This document shows positions 1 through 5,366 of a DNA stretch of 7,174 nucleotides, one piece after another (position 1 is the stretch's first letter; every line of letters begins with the position of its first letter). The stretch is from DUOD01 sp050945235 (GTDB lineage Bacteria; Bacillota; Clostridia; DUOD01): contig JBMNSO010000090.1 in NCBI GenBank assembly GCA_050945235.1, positions 1 through 7,174 on the forward strand. Reading direction: 5' to 3'. A program made the position numbers and the translations under genes. Under the pieces are notes generated by a model that had not been told where the DNA came from, ran no database searches, and worked only from the letters and a program-made list of their open reading frames with translations.

Positions 1-60
1 TAATCAATAAGCTACACGCAGAAATTTTTTCTGTTAATTAAATCGATTTTATTAAATAGA

Positions 61-107
61 AGGGTGTGCCTACCCTAGATCTAGTATTCTTACAACAAAA
101 TAAGAAT
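61..107. promoter_or_regulatory. Cluster of three short dyads upstream of the metabolic block
   Basis: The leader before the first gene holds three inverted repeats in a row: AGGGT at 61-65 with ACCCT at 72-76; the perfect palindrome CTAGATCTAG at 75-84; and ATTCTTA at 86-92 with TAAGAAT at 101-107 (7-bp arms, 8-nt loop). They sit just before the ribosome binding site at 118-124. Such a position fits operator sites or a structured 5' leader, but no regulator gene is present to match and no convincing -35/-10 pair could be picked out of this AT-rich DNA. An unrelated AT palindrome, TTAATTAA, lies at 34-41. Confidence 0.3.
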
Positions 108-131
108 TAATTAAAGGAGGAGGTCAAGAGT

Positions 132-479
132 ATGAAGAGATACTGTGTGGTGGCAGAAATCAAGGAGGACCATGTAAAGGATTATGTAGACATACATAAA
201 AACGCGTGGCCCGAGGTTTTGACTGCTATAAAAGAATCGGGAGCAGAAAACCTTATTATCTATAATTACAAAAATCTTTCCATTATATTCTATGAGTGCG
301 ACGATATCGACAAGTTTTATGAAACATATGGGCAGACAGAGGCGGCAAAGAAATGGAATGCCAAAGTCAGTCCATGGTTTAAGGAAAGTCCCACCTTCGA
401 CGGCTCGGGCAAGGTGGATACTTTAGAAAAAATATTTGACCTAAACCAGCAATTAAAGGGCAAGTTAGAGCAATTTTAA
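132..479 (+). CDS. L-rhamnose mutarotase family protein (first copy)
   Basis: This 115-residue cytoplasmic protein belongs to the RhaM (DUF718) family, small dimeric alpha/beta-barrel enzymes that interconvert the alpha and beta anomers of L-rhamnose or related sugars. Tyr18 and His22, followed by the W-P-E triplet at 26-28, fall where E. coli RhaM has its catalytic Tyr/His pair. Trp75 and Trp82 fall in the region of the family's C-terminal tryptophans. The protein is about ten residues longer than E. coli RhaM because of a C-terminal helix ending in a DLNQQL-type sequence. The start is ATG 132, with AGGAGGT at 118-124 and a 7-base spacer. The stop lies 14 bases before the next start, so the two are probably one transcript. 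By hand count it shares 64 of 115 residues, without gaps, with the second copy at 3645-3992. Family assignment is firm; the exact sugar is not shown by sequence. Confidence 0.9.
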   Translation: MKRYCVVAEIKEDHVKDYVDIHKNAWPEVLTAIKESGAENLIIYNYKNLSIIFYECDDIDKFYETYGQTEAAKKWNAKVSPWFKESPTFDGSGKVDTLEKIFDLNQQLKGKLEQF

Positions 480-481
480 AC

Positions 482-487
482 AGGAGG
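482..487 (+). promoter_or_regulatory. Ribosome binding site that sets the start of the first isomerase gene
   Basis: AGGAGG at 482-487 abuts a GTG at 488, which leaves no spacer for that codon, but stands 6 bases before ATG 494. ATG 494 is therefore the likely start, giving a protein two residues shorter than the longest open frame. Confidence 0.8.
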
Positions 488-493
488 GTGCGA

Positions 494-1480
494 ATGTATA
501 ATCCTAAATATTCCGTGATACTTGGAAATGTAGGTTCTTGCTGTGACCGTTACCTGAGCACAGGCTACAGCCACCCCTTTACCATAGAACAGATGTTTGA
601 CAGGGTAGCAGCGATTGAGCATGTAGAAGGTGTTGAACTTGTAGCCAACTGGCATATAAGCAGTAAAAACGTCGGATTGATAAAGGAACAATTGGACCGA
701 ACGGGGTTAAAGCTAGTGTCAATAATACCTGACCATTTTGGCCAAATGAAATGGGGAAGGGGTGCCTTTACATCCAAGGACCCGAAGATAAGGGAACAAG
801 CGGTAAGTCATACCAAGGAAATGATGGATATCGTATCCGAACTTGGAGGCCAAATTGTCAGCCTATGGCCGGGGCAGGATGGATACGACTATTATTTCCA
901 GGCTGACTACATACAGGAACGAGGGTGGTTTGAGGAAGGGGTTAAGGAGTGTTGCAAATACAGGAAAGATGTCAAGGTATCCATTGAATATAAGGTGAAG
1001 GAACCCAGAAACAGAAGCTACCCATCAACCGTAACCAGCACACTATTAATGGTAAAGGAAATCGGCGAAGACAATTGCGGGGTTACCATAGATTACGGTC
1101 ATGCCTTGGTTGCTTATGAAAATGTGGCCGAGTCGGTGGCTATACTGAAAAAATACGGGGATAAGTTATTCCATATCCATATGAACGATAATTACGGACT
1201 ATGGGACGACGATATGATAACCGGTTCGGTAAACACCATACCGTATCTGGAATTTCTGTTTTGGTTGAAGGAGACCGACTATAATGGTTGGATATCAACC
1301 GATCAATACCCATACAGGGAAGATGGCCAAAGGGCGGTAGATGAGAGCATTAAGTGGATGATTGTCTTGAACCAGTTGGTAGATTCAATGGATAAGGAGG
1401 AGGTTAGAAAGGTAATACGCCAAGGCGATGCAACCGAATCAAGTGCAATGCTCAGGAGGTATATGTTTAACACAAAATAA
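494..1480 (+). CDS. TIM-barrel sugar isomerase/epimerase, L-rhamnose isomerase-like (first copy)
   Basis: This 328-residue protein belongs to the xylose isomerase-like TIM-barrel superfamily (AP endonuclease 2 fold), whose members bind one or two divalent metals and isomerise or epimerise sugars. Putative ligands, numbered from ATG 494, are Glu165, Asp200, His203 in a DYGH motif, His229 in HMND, Asp238-Asp240 in a WDDDM segment followed by GS, and Asp270 in a TDQ segment. The HxND...DDD...GS pattern and the final Asp-Gln recall Pseudomonas stutzeri-type L-rhamnose isomerase, whereas ketose 3-epimerases usually have Glu there. The protein is shorter than that enzyme (over 400 residues). It has no signal peptide and should be cytoplasmic. 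A related gene lies at 2602-3576. Its mutarotase and transporter neighbours support a role in sugar catabolism. Superfamily is certain; L-rhamnose as substrate is only a guess. Confidence 0.8.
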   Translation: MYNPKYSVILGNVGSCCDRYLSTGYSHPFTIEQMFDRVAAIEHVEGVELVANWHISSKNVGLIKEQLDRTGLKLVSIIPDHFGQMKWGRGAFTSKDPKIREQAVSHTKEMMDIVSELGGQIVSLWPGQDGYDYYFQADYIQERGWFEEGVKECCKYRKDVKVSIEYKVKEPRNRSYPSTVTSTLLMVKEIGEDNCGVTIDYGHALVAYENVAESVAILKKYGDKLFHIHMNDNYGLWDDDMITGSVNTIPYLEFLFWLKETDYNGWISTDQYPYREDGQRAVDESIKWMIVLNQLVDSMDKEEVRKVIRQGDATESSAMLRRYMFNTK

Positions 1481-1500
1481 ATGTACTGGAGGCTGTAAAG

Positions 1501-2580
1501 ATGAACAAAGAGAGCTTGCGAAAACCGAATATAGAACGGCTAATAACTGTTTTGAAGGGGGGTATTGCGGACAGGGTTCCAAATTTTGAGATATTGATAG
1601 AAGACAGGAACGTAACTGCCCTTTTGGGTAGAAATGCGGGCAATACCCTGGGTGCTTCGAGGGGTGCAGGAGATGATGCGTATGTAACCCCTCCCATGGA
1701 CCCCAAGGACTATATAGAGCTTTGCAACATTATAGGACAGGATGCCATAGGTATTGAAGCTTTGTGGACGCCCGTTAAATACAGAGATGACAAAGGTGAT
1801 CTACATATCATAAATGATGGCAGGATAAAAACTTGGGAAGATGCCGAAAAAATGGTAAAGCCCAACTGGGAACTGGATTATGCCCCCAGGAAAAGGTATA
1901 TCGAGGAATACGTAAGGGCTGTTAAAGGGACTAATATAGGTGTTGCCTTTATGGTGGGGTGCTTCTTCCAAGCGTGCTACCAGTTTATATGCGGGTTTAA
2001 TGACTTTTTGCTTATGATATACCAGGACAGGGAATTTGCGGAATACATGCTGGATGTTTGTGTTGAATATTATGTTAAGATGGTGGACATTGCAGTGGAT
2101 GCTGGTATAGATGTATTGTATTTTGCAGATGATATAGCCTTTCATTCCGGCACCTTTGTAAGACCTGACATTTTTAAAGAAATATGGTTGCCAAGGGCTC
2201 TTAAGATTATGGAGCCTGCCAAGGCAAAGGGTCTGCCTATAATGTTCCATTCATGTGGTAATCTAAATGGTATTATGGACAGCATTATAACTGAGATGGG
2301 TATTGACTGCTTAAACCCCATTGAACCATATAGTATGGATATATTCGAAATCAAGGAAAAATACCAGGATAAGTTCACCATAAGTGGCAATGTGGATATC
2401 GCCGGTCCGCTGGCCTTCGGCACACCAGAGGAAACCAGTAAAGTAGTAAGGGAGCTGCTAGAAAGGTTAAAACCAGGCGGTAAATATATTCTTACTTCCA
2501 GCCATAGTATTACCAATGATATTCCGCCTGAAAACTACAGGGCTATGCTGGATACCCTGTTTGAGTATGGAGTTTACTAA
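1501..2580 (+). CDS. Uroporphyrinogen decarboxylase (URO-D) superfamily protein, possible zinc-dependent methyltransferase
   Basis: This 359-residue cytoplasmic protein has the URO-D TIM-barrel fold. The superfamily holds the haem enzyme HemE and the zinc methyltransferases MtaA/MtbA/CmuA, which move methyl groups to or from corrinoids or coenzyme M. Visible motifs are an acidic pair Asp210-Asp211, the zinc-type motif H250-S-C252-G, a SGNVD segment near residue 295, and a C-terminal segment around residues 331-345. There, MtaA-type relatives often have GCG as part of the zinc site; here it reads SSHS with His335. It is not a good match to HemE: the N-terminal region lacks the usual arginine-rich substrate motif and there is no haem context. 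The start ATG 1501 has TGGAGG at 1487-1492. Gaps of 20 and 21 bases separate it from the two flanking isomerase genes, so it very likely shares their operon. Its reaction is unknown; methyl or methoxy chemistry on a sugar is one possibility. Confidence 0.8.
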   Translation: MNKESLRKPNIERLITVLKGGIADRVPNFEILIEDRNVTALLGRNAGNTLGASRGAGDDAYVTPPMDPKDYIELCNIIGQDAIGIEALWTPVKYRDDKGDLHIINDGRIKTWEDAEKMVKPNWELDYAPRKRYIEEYVRAVKGTNIGVAFMVGCFFQACYQFICGFNDFLLMIYQDREFAEYMLDVCVEYYVKMVDIAVDAGIDVLYFADDIAFHSGTFVRPDIFKEIWLPRALKIMEPAKAKGLPIMFHSCGNLNGIMDSIITEMGIDCLNPIEPYSMDIFEIKEKYQDKFTISGNVDIAGPLAFGTPEETSKVVRELLERLKPGGKYILTSSHSITNDIPPENYRAMLDTLFEYGVY

Positions 2581-2601
2581 ATAAAATGGAGGGACTGGGC
2601 T

Positions 2602-3576
2602 ATGAAAAAAAATATTAAATTCGGATCCTGTTTGCCGGTATTCGGCAATTGTGCCGATAGGTATGTACAGTCAGGATATGGCCAGCCAAAGACCTTAAGA
2701 CAGATGCTGGAAGGTGCTGCTCAGGTAAAGGAAATAGAAGGAGTAGAGCTGGTAGGTAATTGGCACATAAATGATGAAAATTTCGAAGAGGTAAAGGGAA
2801 TGCTTAACGACCTAGGTTTAAAGGTCAGTATGATGGTACCAGATCTCTGGACTCAGGGCAAATGGGGGAAGGGCACTTTCACTGCAAAGGATGAGGCCAC
2901 CCGGCGCGCGGCTATTGATGAGGTAAAAAAGGCTATGGATATGGCAGCCGACGTAGGATGCGACAAAGTAGACGTATGGTTTGGCCAGGATGGTTTTGAT
3001 TATCCCTTCCAAGCCGATTATATTGAAGCCTGGGATCAGTTGATAGAAGGTCTTAGGGAATGCGCTGACTATAGAAAAGATATTAAGATATGCTTGGAAT
3101 ACAAATTGAAAGAGCCTAGGACCCATCTGTTTGTTTCAACTGCCGCCAAAACAAGGTTATTGATAAATGATGTGGGAAGAGATAATGTAGGCATTCTATG
3201 CGATCTGGGCCATGCTCAGGCAGCCCAGGAAAATGTAGCGGATGCCATTGCCATATCCAACGAATTATTATGGTATATACATATCAACGATAACTACGAC
3301 CAATGGGACGACGATATGATGTTTGGGTCGGTGCATACCATTGAAACCATAGAGGCATTGTACTGGCTGGAGAGAATAGGCTATGACGATTATTATACCC
3401 TGGATATGAACCCCTATAGGGAAGACGGTATAGAAGCTGCAAGGGAATCCATAGCATGGGTTATCGGTCTCAGAAATCTTATTGATGAGGTTGGGTATGA
3501 GAAGTTTACTGAGGTAATTAAATATGGCGATCCCACCAAATCTTCTAAACTGCTCAGAGAAGCAATATGTAGATAA
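2602..3576 (+). CDS. TIM-barrel sugar isomerase/epimerase, L-rhamnose isomerase-like (second copy)
   Basis: This 324-residue protein is a paralogue of the one at 494-1480, alike over the full length (roughly 40-45% by eye). Shared blocks include EGVELV, KWG, GQDG-DY-FQADYI, YRKD, a WDDDM segment and PYREDG. Putative metal ligands are Glu166, Asp201, His204 (DLGH), His227 (HIND), Asp236-Asp238 and Asp268. The two-metal pattern is complete in both copies, so neither looks decayed. They differ next to the last ligand: Asp-Met here against Asp-Gln in the first copy, which may reflect different substrates or successive steps. The start is ATG 2602 with GGAGGG at 2588-2593, 8 bases upstream. It follows the URO-D-family gene by 21 bases and precedes the second mutarotase by 68 bases. 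Cytoplasmic isomerase or epimerase is well supported; the sugar is not determined. Confidence 0.8.
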   Translation: MKKNIKFGSCLPVFGNCADRYVQSGYGQPKTLRQMLEGAAQVKEIEGVELVGNWHINDENFEEVKGMLNDLGLKVSMMVPDLWTQGKWGKGTFTAKDEATRRAAIDEVKKAMDMAADVGCDKVDVWFGQDGFDYPFQADYIEAWDQLIEGLRECADYRKDIKICLEYKLKEPRTHLFVSTAAKTRLLINDVGRDNVGILCDLGHAQAAQENVADAIAISNELLWYIHINDNYDQWDDDMMFGSVHTIETIEALYWLERIGYDDYYTLDMNPYREDGIEAARESIAWVIGLRNLIDEVGYEKFTEVIKYGDPTKSSKLLREAICR

Positions 3577-3632
3577 AATTTGAGTAGGTAGTTATACTTA
3601 GGCTTGCCATGGTTGATAAATAATACTGCTTT

Positions 3633-3636
3633 GGAG
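3633..3636 (+). promoter_or_regulatory. Ribosome binding site that sets the start of the second mutarotase gene
   Basis: GGAG at 3633-3636 overlaps a GTG at 3636, which is the upstream end of the open frame, and stands 8 bases before ATG 3645. Starting at ATG 3645 gives exactly 115 residues beginning MKKYC, matching the first copy (115 residues, MKRYC) end to end, so the GTG is rejected as a start. Confidence 0.8.
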
Positions 3637-3644
3637 TGATATTC

Positions 3645-3992
3645 ATGAAAAAATATTGTCTGGTTTTTGAGTTGAAGGAGGAGCATATAAAGGATTATGT
3701 TGAGCTTCATAAGAATTGCTGGCCCGAGCATCTCAAGGCCTTAAAGGAATCCGGGGCTAAGGAGCTTTTAATATATAACTATAAGAATCTCTCCATTTTA
3801 TTCTATGAATGTGAGGACCTTGACAAGCATCTTCAAAAGTTGTCGGAGTATCAGATAAACAGTAAATGGCAGGCTACGGTAGGGCCGTGGTTTGCAGACA
3901 AACCCAACCTTGATGGCACCGGTGGATTGGAGCCATTAGAAAAAATATTTGATCTAAATGAACAATTGAATGATCAAATGTCCGTGAAATGA
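3645..3992 (+). CDS. L-rhamnose mutarotase family protein (second copy)
   Basis: This is the second 115-residue RhaM (DUF718) family protein in the window, expected to catalyse anomer exchange of the imported sugar in the cytoplasm. Tyr18, His22, Trp26-Pro27-Glu28, Trp75 and Trp82 are all conserved with the first copy. The most divergent stretch is residues 62-73, between the YEC segment and Trp75, and the last six residues also differ. At 64 of 115 identical residues this is an old duplication or two separately gained paralogues, not a recent copy. The gene lies 68 bases after the second isomerase and 102 bases before the binding-protein gene, closing the metabolic block. Its own Shine-Dalgarno (GGAG) is weaker than those of its neighbours, which may mean lower translation. 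Family is firm; whether the two copies act on different sugars is unknown. Confidence 0.88.
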   Translation: MKKYCLVFELKEEHIKDYVELHKNCWPEHLKALKESGAKELLIYNYKNLSILFYECEDLDKHLQKLSEYQINSKWQATVGPWFADKPNLDGTGGLEPLEKIFDLNEQLNDQMSVK

Positions 3993-3994
3993 AT

Positions 3995-4022
3995 CATTTG
4001 TAACAGTTATAGCATTTGAAAC
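3995..4022 (+). repeat. Direct repeat CATTTGWAAC, two copies 18 bp apart
   Basis: CATTTGTAAC at 3995-4004 and CATTTGAAAC at 4013-4022 match at nine of ten bases and start 18 bp apart. They lie right after the second mutarotase stop, in the gap before the transport genes, where tandem activator sites would be expected. No regulator can be named, and short AT-rich repeats may arise by chance. Confidence 0.35.
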
Positions 4023-4052
4023 ACCTATTATGGTAATTATTGCAGCTAAGGC

Positions 4053-4067
4053 TGTAATTTAATTACA
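4053..4067. promoter_or_regulatory. Perfect dyad TGTAATTTAATTACA upstream of the transport genes
   Basis: Arms of 7 bp (TGTAATT and AATTACA) flank a single central T. The dyad ends 13 bases before the ribosome binding site of the binding-protein gene and is preceded by a 4-bp hairpin (CAGC 4043-4046, GCTG 4051-4054). It could be a repressor operator. A loose -35-like TTGAAA lies at 4016-4021, but no good -10 at the right distance was seen, so a promoter is not called. Confidence 0.35.
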
Positions 4068-4094
4068 AAATATAAAGCACAAGGAGGAACAAAA

Positions 4095-5156
4095 ATGTTA
4101 AAAAACAAAAAAAGGCTTGCTGTACTAACCCTAGTATTGGCCGCAGTAATGATATTTTCGCTGACAGCCTGCAATCAACAGGAACCTGACCCGGCGGATG
4201 AGACACCGGCACAATCTGAAACACCCGACAAGACTCCAAAAGAAAATGATGAGATAGTAATCGGGTTTAACCAGGGTTCGTCAACGGTTGACTTTTTCAA
4301 AAAAGTAGGGGACAACATGGAAAAGGCAGCGGCAGAAAATGGAGTTAAGTATCTATATGCAGAGTCAAACTTCGATCCTGAACAGGTGATGTCCAATGTA
4401 AATACTTTATTACTACAAGGTGCCCAGCTAATAGTCGACTTTAACGTAAACGGCGAAGTGGGTGGCAACATAGTGGACGTATGTTCGGAGAAGGGTGTAC
4501 CTGTAATCGGCATAGATGTAGAATATGTATCAAAGGACGGAGAGAAGTCCTGGTTCTTCGGCGCCAACAACTTAGAATCCGGTAAGGTGGCCGGCCGTGC
4601 TTTGGCAGAGCAGGTAAAGGAGCAGTGGGATGGTAAGATAGAAAAACTGGTACTGTTCTTCAACTCAGAAAACGGAGAAGAGGTAAAGAAACGATTATCG
4701 GGTATATATGATGGATTGATAGAAAGCGGCGAAATCGAGCTGGCCGAAGAGAATGTGGAATACATCGACCTGGGCGGCGGCGGATCGGATACTACCCTAC
4801 CCGGTATGCAAAAAATGACTGATTTTTTAACCGCCCATCCTGATTTAAAGCACATAGGCATCGGGACAGTAAACGACCAGACGGCCCAGGGCTGTTTCTC
4901 TGCTGTTGAGAGCTCGGCCCGGCAGGACCATTGCATAATCGTCAGCCATGGCTGCGACAACCCGTGTATCGAGAACTTAAGGAAGCCAGAAGCGAACTGT
5001 TGGATAGGTTCTGTAGGGTATTTCCCCGAAAAGTACGGTGATTACATTATTCCCTTGGCCCTTGACATACTGGCGGGCAAGAACCCGGACAAGATGCAGA
5101 CGATGGAACACATATTCATCGGCAGGAGCAATATAAACGAATATTATCCTGAATAA
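4095..5156 (+). CDS. Sugar ABC transporter substrate-binding lipoprotein
   Basis: This 353-residue protein is the extracellular sugar receptor of an ABC importer, of the type I periplasmic-binding fold (ribose/galactose-binding, Peripla_BP_4 family). A basic N-terminus (KNKKR), a hydrophobic core and the lipobox L-T-A-C with Cys26 show it is lipid-anchored. Residues 27-52 form an acidic, proline-rich linker. The binding domain starts near residue 53 with an IVIGFNQG strand; later pieces include PVIGIDVEY and IGIGTVND hinge-type strands. A patch of four cysteines (280, 287, 291, 302) with His285 is unusual for a secreted domain. The start ATG 4095 has AAGGAGG at 4081-4087. It is followed by the ATPase and permease genes after a gap of 210 bases with a strong stem-loop, a layout that often lets the binding protein be made in excess. 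The ligand cannot be read from the sequence; the neighbours suggest a deoxy or rare sugar. Confidence 0.92.
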   Translation: MLKNKKRLAVLTLVLAAVMIFSLTACNQQEPDPADETPAQSETPDKTPKENDEIVIGFNQGSSTVDFFKKVGDNMEKAAAENGVKYLYAESNFDPEQVMSNVNTLLLQGAQLIVDFNVNGEVGGNIVDVCSEKGVPVIGIDVEYVSKDGEKSWFFGANNLESGKVAGRALAEQVKEQWDGKIEKLVLFFNSENGEEVKKRLSGIYDGLIESGEIELAEENVEYIDLGGGGSDTTLPGMQKMTDFLTAHPDLKHIGIGTVNDQTAQGCFSAVESSARQDHCIIVSHGCDNPCIENLRKPEANCWIGSVGYFPEKYGDYIIPLALDILAGKNPDKMQTMEHIFIGRSNINEYYPE

Positions 5157-5163
5157 GAGTGAA

Positions 5164-5203
5164 GTTGCAGACTGCTGCACAGGTTGATGCAGCAGTCTGC
5201 AAC
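5164..5203 (+). terminator. Perfect 16-bp stem-loop after the binding-protein gene (attenuator or mRNA-stabilising hairpin)
   Basis: GTTGCAGACTGCTGCA at 5164-5179 is the exact reverse complement of TGCAGCAGTCTGCAAC at 5188-5203, with the 8-base loop CAGGTTGA. It begins 7 bases after the stop codon. The downstream bases are CTTGATTATAAC, without a T run, so it is not a standard intrinsic terminator. Between a binding-protein gene and its ATPase such a hairpin may protect the upstream message from 3' decay or allow partial termination. The stem is clear; the role is inferred. Confidence 0.7.
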
Positions 5204-5235
5204 CTTGATTATAACTGGTGGAGGGAGAATAACCC

Positions 5236-5304
5236 ATGCAACTGAGGGGCGGTCAGAAAGATAGAATGGCTGTAGGTACGACCCTAGCCAAAGAGCCTGA
5301 TTAA
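5236..5304 (+). CDS. Possible 22-codon small ORF in the gap before the ATPase gene
   Basis: An ATG at 5236 is preceded by TGGAGGG at 5219-5225, a good ribosome binding site with a slightly long spacer (10 bases), and opens a 22-codon frame ending at TAA 5302-5304. The peptide has several basic and Gly residues, no hydrophobic segment, and matches nothing I recognise. The second half of the frame overlaps a potential hairpin (TGGC 5267-5270 with GCCA 5287-5290, inner TAGG 5273-5276 with CCTA 5283-5286). It may be a leader peptide, a remnant of a lost gene, or chance. Confidence 0.15.
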   Translation: MQLRGGQKDRMAVGTTLAKEPD

Positions 5305-5366
5305 TAGATTGGGCCTGTAAATGTTATTCCACAATAGAGAAAAAGGCTTATATAAATGGAGGAATT

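Noticed and set aside
488..493. GTG 488 as start of the first isomerase
   Set aside because: It touches the AGGAGG with no spacer; ATG 494 has a proper 6-base spacer.
1501..2580. Assignment of the URO-D-family gene as the haem enzyme HemE
   Set aside because: No haem genes are nearby, the N-terminal substrate motif of HemE is not visible, and the HxCG motif points to the methyltransferase-like branch.
3636..3644. GTG 3636 as start of the second mutarotase
   Set aside because: It overlaps the ribosome binding site itself, and ATG 3645 gives a protein that matches the first copy end to end.
3577..3644. Promoter in the gap before the second mutarotase (TATACT at 3593-3598, TTGATA at 3613-3618)
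   Set aside because: The boxes are in the wrong order and neither has a partner at 16-18 bp; nothing else stands out in these 68 bases.
3975..4000. CAAATG / CATTTG inverted repeat around the stop of the second mutarotase as a terminator
   Set aside because: Only 6 AT-rich pairs with a 14-base loop and no T run; too weak to call.
4175..4960. Long open frame on the minus strand (261 codons)
   Set aside because: Antisense shadow of the binding-protein gene; the low-complexity Ser/Pro/Thr translation has no recognisable domain.
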